A stretch of DNA of 64,000 nt from Dromaius novaehollandiae. Taxonomy: Eukaryota > Chordata > Aves > Casuariiformes > Dromaiidae. The position numbers and the translations under genes were made by a program. The stretch is from assembly GCF_036370855.1 (NCBI RefSeq), contig NC_088132.1:64828841-64892840 (forward strand). Reading direction: 5' to 3'. Below, piece after piece: positions 1-36,500 of the stretch. Within the stretch, counting starts at the first letter, position 1. Every line of letters begins with the position of its first letter. The notes under the pieces were generated by a model, which was not told where the DNA came from, made no database searches, and was given only the letters and a program-made list of their open reading frames with translations.

Positions 1-600
1 GTCCTTCATATCCCAGATCTACTGGATTAAAACTCCTGGATGCTTCAGCAGTACAGGAGCTTGAACACTTGAGAGGAACGGGTAGGTATTCAAACACCAG
101 GTAGAGAGCTCTCAAAGTGTGGCGACTTTAAGCCTCAGTTAAATATGTTCTGATGACCAAGACTGCTCAAGTAGCTCCGTAACGTGTTAAGCTGGAATCC
201 ACTACACTCTGAAGTTATGTACAAGCACCTATGTCCCTTGGACCACTAGGTATTCCCCTCCAATTCAGGAACGGCTCTGAAAGGCTTAGTAACATGAACA
301 GAAGACACTATCCTGTCAATATTCATGTCTTTCTTAAGCCTTATCTACAGGCCAAATCTAGGAAGTTTTTTTTTTATTCCAGTTAAGCTTTGAGGAGAGA
401 CTTCTGTGATAAACTTGGGATACGTCCTTGCAGTTCAAGCAGGAAGTCGAAAGTCACTCTTGTATCAAGGTCAAACTAGAACCTAGAGTCTAAAGGGTCA
501 ACTAGGGTTTCAAAGACAGCCCTCAAAGTAGATTCCACATACAAATCCAACTAACTTAATGGGACCACAGGGACAGCCATGTGTGGAAAATAAGCAGGCC

Positions 601-889
601 AGAAGGATGGGGCCAGGCTCTTCTCAGTAATGGCCAGTGACAGGATGAGAAAAAAATGGACAAACATCAAATTCCACTTGAACACAAGAAAACACTTTAT
701 TGTGACGGTGGCTGCACACTGGAACAGGCTGCCCAGAAAGGTTGTGGAGTCTCCAACTCTTGGAAATATTCAAAACCTGACCACACACAGTTCTGGGCAA
801 CCTGCTCTAGCTAACCCTGCTTGAGCAGCAGGGGTAGACCAGATGATCTACAGAGGTCCCTTCCAACCTCAACTATTCTGTGATTCTGT
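601..889 (+). mobile_element. CR1 LINE 3' fragment in DDX4 intron
   Basis: The sequence shows the typical avian CR1 tail: a segment resembling the end of ORF2 (contains CTGGAACAGGCTGCCCAGA), then AGATGATCTACAGAGGTCCC, TTCCAACCTCAACTATTCTG and a terminal ATTCTGTGATTCTGT. It is truncated at the 5' side, as most CR1 copies are, and lies in reverse orientation to DDX4. Confidence 0.9.
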
Positions 890-1029
890 ACTAAAGAGTT
901 TCAACAGGAGGGTGGCCAGAAGGGACTAGCAGTTTCTGCCGGCATTCACTTGGCTGCTGACCTTCACCAACTTTAAGCATCTTACATAAGCACTTCTTCA
1001 GCTGGCTGAAATCAAAACTAGCAGCAATT

Positions 1030-1130
1030 AGTGGTAACTGCTGGCCCTGCTCTGAGCATGAGGCTGTACTAGATGACCTTCTGAGGTCCCTTCCCATCTG
1101 AATTATCCCATGATCCTATGAATTGAAAGC
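1030..1130 (+). mobile_element. Second, older CR1 LINE 3' tail
   Basis: A diverged CR1 end reads TAGATGACCTTCTGAGGTCC, CTTCCCATCTGAATTATCCC and ATGATCCTATGA. It follows the first copy by about 140 bases. The sequence between (about 890-1030) may be its more degraded upstream part. Confidence 0.7.
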
Positions 1131-2241
1131 CTTTACTACTATCTTCCAACAGCTCCATACCAGAATGAAATCAAGCATATCCTGCAAGCTTGGAGATGTA
1201 AGCTAGCCTTCTGAAAGTCAGCACGAGGACAACAAAACTGTCTGAAGAACTGTGGTCCCCTCTGATCTGGCAGTGTGGCTTTTCAGCTACAAATAACTGA
1301 TAAAAAAAATTCTACAACCCTGTAATGAAGTGAAACCAAAACAGCCAAGCACAAGTCTACTTTCTATTGAGGGAGACTTGAGAGAGATCCTCAAGAGGTG
1401 TCAAAAAGCAGTTATCAAAGCTGCTATGACCAGTCAAGCACAGGACATACTGAAAGGCAACTGATCCATCAGTGAAATGCTACTGGAGCAAACTAGAAAG
1501 CTGCCAAATTGAGGAATTGATAAGATCATGACAAGAAATGGCTGGTTATCACTCGAACCATCTCCATAAATCCTGGGCCTAAGTGATTGCTTAGGAAGTA
1601 TGGCATATGATCCTCTTGTTCTCAGTCTAAATAATTACAGTACCAGTCAACTGGAAAGCTCACAGAAGTAAAGTATCCTGCAACATATGTATGGATTCAA
1701 CTATTTTTTCTGCCTAGAAACAGACTGGCAGACACATGTCTTTGGATCACAGGATTTCTTGGGAGTACAAATGTCCTCAGTATCCAAGTCTTTTGAAAGG
1801 CAAGGTCTTCCAACTGCAGCCACTCTTTCTCAACATTCCCCACAGCGATACATACGTGCAGCCGCACTGGCTACTGAGTAATAGGATATACCCACAGACC
1901 AAACTTTCCTAGCAGAAAATCTTTCAAGTGGCCTTGGCACCATTTCCACAGCTTAAGAGACAGCTCTTGATCTTAGAATTTACAAACCTGCCAATCAATC
2001 CAAAATCCAGATGAACAGAGGCCTTAAAGCAATAGAGCATTTGAAGTGTGGTCAACCATGAAGATACATACTCGGCAAATACAAAGTAAAAACTGGCTTT
2101 CAGAAACACTACATTCTCAACTGGGTGGAGCTATTGATTACTAGGGCAGCTAAGTTGGATAGATATGGCCAGGCAATGAATCTCAAGAAAAGCTTCTTAC
2201 AAGAAATAGTATTAAGTGATTTTCACATAAAAAATACTTAC

Positions 2242-26330
<24,089 letters not shown>

Positions 26331-26567
26331 GCTGCGCGCTCCCGAGCCTGCCCGCAGGAGAGGGGACGCGTTAGCGACGCATCCGCCCCAACGGCTCAGG
26401 CTCGCGCGCGCCCGCGACACAGAGCCCACGTGCCCCACCCCCACCCCGGGGAAGGCCACCCGCCCGCCCGGCGAGAGAAGCGCCAGCCCCACAACCTACC
26501 TCCCCCCCGCAGCTCCACGCCGGAGAACAATGGCGCGCCTCAACGCGGCGCCTAATAACGCTACCGC

Positions 26568-26573
26568 CACGTG
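26568..26573. promoter_or_regulatory. CACGTG E-box, upstream of the DDX4 leader
   Basis: A perfect CACGTG palindrome, the binding site of MAX-type bHLH factors. It is one of three in the island and the closest to the likely transcription start. Two further copies, at 26427 and 26212, lie in the leader region and just inside intron 1. Confidence 0.6.
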
Positions 26574-26649
26574 CTGCGCACGGCCCGCCCCGCGTCACGC
26601 GCCTCGCCCGCCAGCCAATAAGGTTGCGGCTCGCGAGGGCGGCGCATGC

Positions 26650-26879
26650 GTTGGTGGCTGCAGTAGGCGCTGTGGTAGTGCGCGCAGACTGGTGAGAAGG
26701 CGCGTGGCAGTTGCGGCGGTTGCGCTGTAGGCGCGTTGCTGCGCGCGGGTTGTGGGGCTCGTGGAGCAATGGCTGGCCAGACATCTTGTGATTTGCTCTA
26801 TACGTGGGCAAAGGAGGGAAGCGGATCTCTCACTGTAGTGCGTATCGCTGTGTGGGAGAGGTTGTTGGCTTCGGGGGAG
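26650..26879 (+). ncRNA. Possible divergent transcript, first exon
   Basis: On the strand opposite DDX4, GC-rich sequence leaves the shared CpG island and ends in a strong donor, GGGGGAG|gtaaggt (26879/26880). A short frame with a fair start context (GAGCAATGG, ATG at 26769) runs through it without resembling any family. I infer a divergent noncoding first exon; the start is not defined and no downstream exon was identified. Confidence 0.3.
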
Positions 26880-26899
26880 GTAAGGTGCCTGTGGCAAGA

Positions 26900-29800
26900 A
26901 AAGAGACCTCAGGAAAACGCAGTGTTTCAGGGAGTTATTTTTGCTAGTATATGGGTATCCTTGTACTTTGGTTCCTCTGCTTGATTCTCTGAGTTTCTGC
27001 ATATTCCTTGGTTATCTGCATATGTTACTGTTAAAGTGTGATTTATTTTACAAGTATCTAAAATAATGAAATCAGAGCTGCTTGGCAGAGCTGTAACTAA
27101 GATATGGGTCACTTATTTCAAAAAGAAGTTTTAAACAGTAGTAATTAAGCATAACAGACAACTTTGTAAGATCATGAAAATGCCCCTTTGTGAAAACAAA
27201 TTTGTTTAATTGAATTAAACAGACACCATATTTAAAAATAAATGTTTTAAACATCACTCTTTCGATTCTTTTTTTAACTAGACTTAGAGAGAAAAGGAAG
27301 AGGCTAAATTTCTGGAGCAAAAGCTTTATTTGTATTTAAGTACTGGAGTTCATAGATAGGACTCTTGTACAGCTCATCCTTTAAAAGTCTTGGTAGGTAC
27401 TCTGATACTTTGCCTTGTGTTTCTGAGCTGCCTGCAATACACATCTTTGCTGTGTCTTTGTCATGCTGTGGAGTAATGTGGCAATACTTATTCTGAAAAA
27501 GCTTAAAGGCAATGCATGTTGTCCCACTAATACGATAAATTCTCATTTATCTGCTCCACTCTATTCAACATATTTTCCTCAAGTCAGGAAAATATTCTGA
27601 GAAGCTGTGTGCCTGTCTGAGAGCTTCTCTGCTGCTGCAGGGAAGGTAAGCCATCTCTGTCACTTTCTAGCGGGCATCTGAATGCCTAGTAGGGGCTTCG
27701 GATAACAGTAAAGCAAATTCTTGCGGCTGATGGGATTGAAGAGTGGTCCCTGAAGTAAAACTGGTAACTTTCACCTTATGCCTTGTCTGTTAAGGTCTAC
27801 TCCTTATAGATGTTTCTTTTCTGGAAACATCTGAACAGTACCCAAGTTTTGTTGAACCTAGAATAAAAAGCATCTGTGAAAGTTAAGAACCAGCTTTTTT
27901 ACTTCAGAGTTTACTTAAAACTGTATCACCGGAACATGCATATGAGGCTGTTCTTACTGCAGATATCAAAGCTAAGCAATTGGAGTTACCAGCACTCAAT
28001 AAGTAATCATGCAGCAAGATAGACTATGTCCAAGGATGAAGAACTCACAGTGGTAGCATCTCTGGGAAGTGTAAAAAGCAATTTACGAGTTCCTGAAGCA
28101 GCATGTGGAATTAGCAGGGAGGGTATGAAGCTACATGTCATGCACTGTGCTATGCTGAGTTATCTACTTTGTGCTTAATCGAGAAAGGAGAGCAGGCTAC
28201 TTCATCAACCAAAAAGGCTTCTGTTTTTGCTGCACTGAAGAAGCTTTATTTTGGGCATTTGCAAAGGCAAAGGACAAGTATGTCTGTTTTTCTGAGAAAC
28301 TTATGGTTGAAGGCAGATGTGCTACTCTGGTGCAACTATGCCAAATTTAGAGTGCTTTCAAATTGTTCACCTGCCTTTCCATCCACAGGTTACCATTTTC
28401 TCAGATTTGCCATGATAACTTTGTGTTCAGCACTCCCTAACTTAATCAAAGTGATACAGTTTAGCTTACCACTTTCTCATGGCAGGCTTATAGAGCAACT
28501 ATGCAGTCATGGTAGCAAATCGGTAATCACTGGTGGGTGGGTGATCTCTCAGTTCATGTCAGATGCAATCAGCATTTTCTATTTCCCATGGGCTCTCATA
28601 GTAGATAGACTTGGAGAGTTCCTACTTTCTTCTTCTGCTACTCTGATTCTGCTCATTGTAGGACACTCTCTATTTGTTGCCTCCCAATCACTTCACACAG
28701 CTTCAGGAGAAATCAAACAATGAAATTCTGTCAATGCCAAGAACCTGTGTGGTAAATACAGCTAGTTATTTCAACTCAGAAGATTTTGCAGGGAGCTCCA
28801 AGCTCAAGGAGATTTTTTTCCTAAGACTACCAACAGCTCAATGTAAGCTGTTGAGTTAGATGCAAAGTTGCACAAGATGTTTGCTGAGTACAATGATTTC
28901 TGAACCTCTTGAGTAGGATATATTATGTTATAAACTACTTGTGTACAATAATTTAGAAAGAAGCATTGTTCCTTGAATAGCATGAGAATTCTTGTCTTGT
29001 TGCTCTGTATTTTATAATGAGGTTCCACACTTTTAGTAAAGTGCAAACTCTTGTTTGAAGCTTTTCCTGCAGTAGATCAGATCTCTGTTATAATATGACG
29101 TCTCTATCCCATGTAGTTTCAGTGATAATCTTTAGAGGTATCCACATTTAGGTTTCTCTTCTCTCTCTTCAGTGATAAATATCCAGTAAAAACTTGCATG
29201 AAGTTAAAGTATTTGGAATTTCCTTGTCTTTCAAGGCAGCAGCATGATGTTCTGTTTCCCCAGGAAAGAAATTAGGCTTAAAACCTGATTATTTTCTGTG
29301 ATCAGGTTCCCCCTGAGCTATGTGCTAATAGAATGCTCACACATCACATGAAAGAAGCGCTAGCAACCAACAAGCATATATTTGATTTGCTTATTTTGCT
29401 CCTATTAACATGTTAATTCATGCGCAGGTACTACCTGTCTCAAAATACTTGAGGCAGCAATGTACAATTACTGAAGAGTTTTATCCATAGCTGTGTGCTT
29501 GTGGGGTTTTTTTGTGGAGGCATACAAACATTTGTATGTGGGCAAGTCACCCTTGAGTCTTTTCCAAAAAAGACAAACCTTTAACACTTAGGATGCCTCT
29601 TGCAATTACAGTTAGAAACAAGAGTCAAATATACAGTTCGATTTCTCTTCTTTTGTACTGATTAAAGAGAAAAATATAACATCAGTGATAACATTTCTAA
29701 GCTTTAGCTGTTTAAGAATGTGAACAGATGAAAAAGACTTACCAGTGTTTGTTACATGAGCCTTTTCAGCTTTTTGCTGTCATTACAGCAAATATATATG

Positions 29801-32800
29801 TTTATTAAAGAGCTTGCATTAAAATTTCCCCACTATAGTGTGATGGGATGCTGCAGTGCCCTCTCTTAGATATTATCATGAGGACACAAATACTTTAGAA
29901 TATTTTCCCCCTTTGCAGTGGGTGAGGTTGTAGAATCAAAAATTGTATATTACAGCTAGAGTTTATATGCCCCCAGAAGATTTTTATCCTGCATGATCAA
30001 GGGTTCAGTTGTAAGGATGTAGCCTTGTAATACAGTATTGCCATTCTCAGTAACAGGCTATAACTTTTGCACTGAATTTGCAAGGCCTCAAGACTGAGGC
30101 ATGTCAGGCTTGGTCTTTCTGAACTTTTCTTGACCTGCCTACTACTTTGTTTTTCTTGGTTTAGCTGTGACAGCAATTTCTCTGATTGACCAGGTGTCTG
30201 TGGCCAATTTATTTTACCTTTGTTATCTGTGTGTGGTTATTACATCTATTATTACATAGATAGCAGTAACAACCAGTAGAATGAAGTGTTTATGACTAAC
30301 ACAATAATGTAGTATAGTGAAATACAGGCCTGGTATGGTAGCAGAGGCTTTGAGAAGTGGTGACACAGGATGCAGTGTAGAGGAGTACAGGAATGGGATG
30401 ATCAGGGATAGGGTCCAGGCTGGCACTGGAGGCCCCATGGCTAAAAACAACTTGCTCATGGTCAGTTAAAGAAATGCAGACCTGGAGCTGGGCAAAACTG
30501 GTCCCAGGGGTAAAAAAAAGTAGTATCTATATCTAACATATGTGAAAGGCACCATGTATAGTAAATAAGGATGTAACATGCAAATGTAGACCACTGGAGA
30601 AAGGTGTAAAAGCATGTTAGCAAGCTTATAAAAAGGACCCCAAGTGGATCCTGGAGTGAGAAAGAAGAAACCACCAACATGAGTATCATTCTTCCCAGTG
30701 GAGGATTCAAGATGCTTACAGCTTACTGTAATTGCCACTGCCAAGATGAAACCACCAGTCTTAGGACTGAGAGGAGCAGTGAAAGGTAAGTATAACCCCA
30801 GGAAAAGGGATAGAAGCTAAGCAGTGTGTATATAACAGCTTTATTCTTCCTTTTTGTGTAACAGTTAGATCTGGACTAATAATGATTAAACTATTAAGAT
30901 TTCAGTTACACTAACAGGAAGCTCTTGGCTTTACTTCTATGTATAAGGTATGCTTCCTCTTTGCCCAAAAGCAAGATTTTGAGCATAACACAGTATTTAC
31001 AGCTTAAATGCTCTTCCTGATCAGTATGTATCAGAAAAATCTGGAGAGAGATGTAACTAGAAAATGCAACAAAATATGAAGTTCATTAGCTAAATGGTGA
31101 TGCCATTTATGAAGTGTCTTGGTTCATACATTAAAATATACCAGTTCTGTATTACTTCAATTTTATGAATTTGTGCATATTAGAATTATCTTATACTTTG
31201 CTTTGTGCTTGCAGGTATGCCTTAAGGCTAAATCAAAAGATTCAATATACAGTGTGAGGTTGAAATTTCTCTGCAAAGCTGTATTTAATGCCTTCTTCCT
31301 CTTTCTAAAGTACCAAGTGGTCCTAAGTGAGTTTAGGCTCCCATTTTTCTGGATGCTGCCCAGACACATAGTAAGAGACAGTTTCATCACCCAGAAGCTA
31401 ACAGGTCATCACAACAGAACAGCACAACACAAATGTTGCAGGACAGTTGTTGAATATCCTTTCGTGAAGTCAGCTTGCTGTTGGATGTGTTTTTTCACAA
31501 GAGAACAGGAGGAATTGCTACCCTTCTGTTAGGCTAGCTTGCTGATAAATCATACAATAAAAATTTTCCTAAGTATCATTCTTTAAAGGACTGTACTTAG
31601 TGAACAAGGATGCAATTAAATACATATTGTATATCTGGTACAGTAGCTATGTAAGTGTTTCATAGTATAGAACACAGGACAGGCATCAGGAGTAAGACTA
31701 GCTGCTTGCATGCTTGAAATGTTGAAGATTCACATGCTTGCTTTTGCATGGTTCAGTTGAATTCATTTTGATAGCACTAGCATTTGATGTTACTGTTGCA
31801 TTTCAAATTCTTGAGGAGTAAGTGGCCAGGCTTCCTGACCCACCTACCAAAATCTTCTGTGTTCAGGAGCCACAGGGTACACGTGGCATTTGAATTCCAA
31901 GAGTGGCTCAGAGGCAAAAAAAAACATAGTGAATTTTGTGGGGTTTTAGTCAGTTTCAGCTTGCGTGCAGCTGAATTTCAGGGTGGCTGGTAGGGTTAGA
32001 CTCTGCTGCCTCATTTCCTCCCACAGTTTGAAATTCAGATTACGCAGCAGTTTTCTTGAATGAATAGTCCCATTGCTGGTCATGCAATCTGTTTGGGGCT
32101 GCACTTGAACAAAAAGTACAGCTTGGGATTCATGTCTAGTTTGTTTTGCAATAGCTTCATTACATGGGGAAGCTATCTCTGCTGCCATCCTTACAGGCAA
32201 TTCAGTGATTTTTTTTTTTTTCTCCACAAGCACGAGTTGTAAATATCCCTAAAATTTTACTTTAACAGGATCTCAACTATGAAAAGGGCATGTTCCCAAC
32301 CTTCTTTAATTGGGAGTGAAGAAGAGGCTTAGGATCAAAAATAGTGAATTTCTAAAACGTATTGGCTTGCTGATAGTCTAGTCTGCTACCTGCCCTTTGC
32401 TCAGTATGTGTTGCATACTTCCAGGAGCAGGTCAACAGAGTCATGACGCACCACTCCTCACAGAAAGACCTTAGCCAATCATGATGAGAAACAGTGCGGT
32501 TGGCTTTGGCAAGGATTATGTCTATGCTTATGCACCATGCAGACTGCAAAAGCAAGGAAGCAAGTGGGTAAGGTGCTTTTTTTGAATTGGACATTAAGAG
32601 GCAGAAGGCTGGCTTCCCAACAAAGATGCTGAAAGATCTCCACATCCTAGAGGAGCTGGTGGCATCCCATGGACCACCAGAGGAAGTCAATAGATGGTGG
32701 CCTGTAGTGTAATGCCAGGTACTAGCCACAGTGCCGGTCATAACTAGCACACTGTGATCTAAATGAAGGAGCATCTGATCAATCACTGATATCCCCAGCA

Positions 32801-33230
32801 AGTGCAAATCTTTTCTTCATGGCTGTTTGGTAAATAGGTGCTTGTCCACAGCCTTATTACCTACTCAAAGCATGTTTTGTTTTAGCACATGCTACTTCAT
32901 GGCAGTGAAGCCCAGGACCCGGCTGCACAATAAAATAGTTTTATTTACAAAAAAGAGGAGGCAAATGAAATGCCTGCTAATAACCATTACACCTCCTACC
33001 CAAACCAAATTACTAAACTCATCTGATTAAATCTTTGTTTTACAGTTAGCACTAGCCCCATTAAACCAGGTAGTCTATCAGCTTGTATTCCACTCTGCAG
33101 AACTCGCAGCTTTGGGTCTAAGGTGCAACTTTGGCCACAAGTCCTGCCGTGGGAGGAAGGACATGCTTCTGATCAGAAGGCACGCAGTTCACCCGATTTA
33201 ACCGATTCTCAGAACCCCATTTAGCACCAA
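26900..33230. other. Intergenic interval between the two head-to-head genes
   Basis: I recognise no conserved gene. Open frames of 184 codons (28169-28723, +), 137 codons (31119-31532, +) and 151 codons (32352-32807, -) resemble nothing I know and have no supporting context. The only structured element is the TATA/octamer region at 30.6 kb. Confidence 0.6.
30578..30864 (+). promoter_or_regulatory. TATA-box promoter-like element with strong splice donor (possible LTR relic)
   Basis: An octamer ATGCAAAT (30578-30585) is followed 41 bases later by TATAAAAAG (30627-30635). About 150 bases further on is a consensus donor AAAG|gtaagtata (30785/30786), and an acceptor-like tttttgtgtaacag ends at 30864. 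This order resembles a retroviral LTR with leader, but no TG...CA ends, primer-binding site or internal viral genes were seen. It could be coincidence. Confidence 0.3.
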
Positions 33231-33415
33231 TTTGAGACACGAGTCAAAAGCGCGGAAACGGCTGAAGGCAAGCAAGAGGTGGCAAATGGTGCTCGCGGCG
33301 GTGGGTGCGCGCAGCGCGCCTCGCACTTGCGCCCCTCCGCGGCCGCTGCCACGCGCCAGTCCGCTCCGCCGACGCCAGCCCAGGGGCGGGGCGCCGCGAC
33401 CTAGCGTCGCGCACG

Positions 33416-33434
33416 GCTCTCTGGGAAATGTAGT
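33416..33434 (-). promoter_or_regulatory. ZNF143/THAP11-type motif
   Basis: The reverse complement reads ACTACATTTCCCAGAGAGC, close to the ACTACAATTCCCAGAATGC consensus found in many housekeeping promoters. Confidence 0.65.
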
Positions 33435-33485
33435 CCTGCGCTTGGCAACGCTCAGGCGGCTTCTTCGGAGGAGCCGTTCTCGGAA

Positions 33486-33506
33486 ACTACGGTGCCCGGC
33501 ATGCGC
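33486..33506 (+). promoter_or_regulatory. Second ZNF143-type motif, opposite orientation
   Basis: It reads ACTACGGTGCCCGGCATGCGC, keeping the ACTAC, CCC and GCATGC elements of the same consensus. It overlaps an NRF1-like GCATGCGC. Confidence 0.5.
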
Positions 33507-36500
33507 GCCGCTCGGAGCGGGAGGTGCCCTGCCCGCGTCTCTGCCCTCGCCCCGGTGCTTCCTGTTTTCGCTGGGCGAGGCGGTGCCGGCGCTGCAGGTA
33601 GAGCGGTCGTGTTTGTTTGTATGGCGGCAGTTAGCGGCGCCTGGGGCCAGAGCTGCCGCCGGGAGGGCACGATGGCTCACTAGGTGCGCGCTGTGTGGTC
33701 TTCGTGCTGACGCAGCGCCCTAAACCGGGGCGGGGGAACCGCTCCGAAAACAGGGTGCCGGCGGTGGGGGCTGCCTCGCCCGCTCCGGGCACCGGCTGGA
33801 GTTGGGCCGCGGGCGTTGCCGTGGGGAGCGGCGCGGGCGGGCCCGAGCGCGCGGGGCTCGGCGGGGAAGGGGCCCAGGCGGGAGCAGGGCTGGCGGTGTG
33901 GACTGACCGCCGAAATGGTGCCTGTTCGAAGAGTCACATTTTAAGTGGAGGAAAACGAAAATCACAGCGTTTTCTAACCCACGGAGGCGGCGTGAAAACG
34001 TTTTAGGCGATTCGTAAATCAGAAGGCTCATGGACAACCTTAAATCAGTTGTACTGAGTGTGTGGACCCATTCATCTAAGAAGAATGGTGATAAAAATGT
34101 AAATTAATCCATATGATAATTGCATTTACCTTACTGTAGTTATTATTTGTATATAGACTTTTTGTGGTGATTTTAAAGGATTAGTCATAGAAGTTTTATC
34201 TGTTAAAGAGACATCACATTATTGTTCCATGTTCTTTTTAATTTTACTTAGATTTGTCATCTGGCACCTATCACACGTGTCTTGGTTCAGTCTGAGGTAT
34301 ACAGAAGCTCAGCAGTGGCACAGCTTGTATGTACAGGAGCCTTTCTCCCAGATCTGTCGTGTGCAGGGATGCTGTCAGCCTCCTGCTTTCTGTGACAGTG
34401 TGGGGAAGGGCTAGTCTAACTTCTGTCCCCACTTGATCCTTTTAGGAAACATCTACCGTTCAGCTGCTCTTCTGTAGGTGTCTCACTACTTGCATCGTAT
34501 CCCAGGGCTTCTGAAGTTCTTGTGCCTATGCACTCAGAATACAGTAATGTAAGTTATTAACTTACACTGCCTATACAGCTTTAATCACTCTCAACCTGCT
34601 ACAGTTAGTTATGGGAGCATATGGACAAGCTAAGTGGTGGCAAGCTGTCCCAGCTTTAAGGAGGCCTGAATGTAAAATACGTCTCTTAAGAGCAGTATAG
34701 CAGTCTACAATCTCCTCTAACGGAGGGCTCATTCCCCCCTGAAAGGAACTTGTGAACTTTTCTGTTCTGCTTCAAACTTCCTGTTATTCAGTGCAGAGTC
34801 TGCTCATTTCTCACGATTTTCATGCACAGCCATCTCTCTGCAGTTTACTTGGGATTTATGCTTTGAGCTTTATTCATCTGATCAGAATTTGAGAAGACCA
34901 GGTCACACTGGGTTGCATTTATTTTAATAATTTTCCTGATTTTGACTGAATACTTTCATTAGCCAATTGTTGCATTTAAACTATGGGTGTGAAGTGGGAT
35001 TTTTACGAGTAGGTGTCTGCAATTTAACATGTCACATTTTTATTTGTGTAATCTAATTGACTGGGAGCTAGCCATATGAGAACCACTAGAAATCCACAAA
35101 ACAAAGAAAACTACTGTTTCACATAAGCATAAGAACAGGTTTTGGTGACAAAATCCTCACTGAAATAATTTTAGACTGTAGTGGTAATTAAACAGGTATC
35201 AAGTTCCAATCAAAAAGTATCAAGTTACAGTAGACTTTGGTTCTTTGATCATTTGCTTGATATGTCTTCCAAAGTAAGTGTTCTGGTTCTGTCCGCGATG
35301 GCTGATTGTCTCCTACACTAAGGATTTGTTACAAAGTCACTGCCAGCATCTCTGCATCAACTTCAGCTTTAGTAACATAAAATTGTAGTACAAACTGAGT
35401 TTCAGCTGCTGTTTTTCAGTGCTGTTTCCAGTTGCACTGGTACCTGTGATCATACACTAGAACTTATGGTGGTAGTTCCTCTCTTTGCTTTCCTCTCTCC
35501 TCCCCATAACACCTGTCAGAGTTCTCTGATAAACAGCAGTTCTGCAAATCAGCTAAGTGAAGTCCATGCTTGTAGAGTGGCTAGGATGACTGACTAACTG
35601 AACACAATTTTGTTCCTGCTATGGGATAAACCTGTTTGGTAACCCTCTTACATGGCCTGGGCTGTAAGTCTGTCTCATTGCACTAATCTGTAAAAATGGA
35701 TGTTTTGTCTTAAAACATTGACACATACATACCTGTAGCTAAGCCAGATATTAGGATTGTTATATTCACAGTATAAGCAAACTCTAATGTGGTTTTGTCA
35801 TCCAGTATGAAGAAGACCAGATCACATAACTGCCTTATCTAAATCCGTCACCTAGAATGAGGGCTCTCAATCTGCTTGGTCCTAGTCTTCACTCCTTGAA
35901 GCTAGGGGGAGAGAACCCGAAGGCAGAAAAAGCAGGAACTCAGAGACAAGCTATTGAGGATTAACAAAGGTCACCCCTGTTTTGAATATCACCTGAAAGT
36001 CATGTAGTGTGCAGCCCAGAGTAGGACTTGGGAAAAGTAGCTTGCATGCATCTAGGTGTAGTTTCACAGTATATCACCAGCAGCAGAAAATCTGTATTAA
36101 TAAATTCAGTTTTTGGCATTTTTTTCCCCACTCCCATGCTGCAGTTTGCTGCTTTTCTGATGTACTGCTTCAAATGTTTGTGGGAGAGCAATAAATAGGG
36201 AAGATATCCTAAGACAGCTTCAGTATTAGTGTCCAGTTAAATTATATCCTGAAAAGAAAAGGGATAATGGGGTTCTGAGTCTCCTCAGGCTCTTCATCAT
36301 TGAGATGTATCTTGAGATTAATGGTGGGTGTTTGAATATGTAGGTCATTAGGTATTAATGATGCTTAGGACTGCATTGGTAACACCTGATTGGGAACAAA
36401 AATTGCTGTTTCAAGCCCTTACCCTAAAGAAGATCCCAAACTATTGTTTTAGCATGATAACAGTTTGGAAAGATTTGGGATAGCTAGAAGAGTATTTTAA

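Larger units (their letters stand above)
1..2241 (-). other. DDX4: DDX4 intron after coding exon 16
   Basis: I see no coding exon. The next vasa segment (GDREQREREQ and motifs V and VI) is absent on the minus strand. The two CR1 tails are the only recognised content. Confidence 0.75.
33240..33950 (+). promoter_or_regulatory. SLC38A9: CpG-island promoter assigned to SLC38A9
   Basis: This is a strongly CpG-rich block in AT-rich surroundings, the only one upstream of SLC38A9. It holds a CCAAT box (33227-33231, just outside), an Sp1-type GGGGCGGGGC (33383-33392) and two ZNF143-type sites. Candidate first-exon donors are CTGCAG|gtagag (33597/33598) and ACTAG|gtgcgc (33683/33684); the sequence does not decide between them. 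Assignment to SLC38A9 rests on position and orientation. Confidence 0.7.

Noticed and set aside
28169..28723. 184-codon plus-strand open frame between the genes
   Set aside because: No recognisable domain, no splice or promoter context; the hydrophobic run at its end looks like chance T-rich codons.
31119..31532. 137-codon plus-strand open frame between the genes
   Set aside because: No similarity to any family I know, no splice or promoter context.
32352..32807. 151-codon minus-strand open frame between the genes
   Set aside because: Considered as a decayed transposase or processed gene, but no motif, poly-A tail or flanking repeat could be recognised.
33198..34037. Long Arg/Pro/Ala-rich open frames in the SLC38A9 island
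   Set aside because: Same cause: GC-rich promoter sequence poor in stops, with frames on both strands and no conserved motif.
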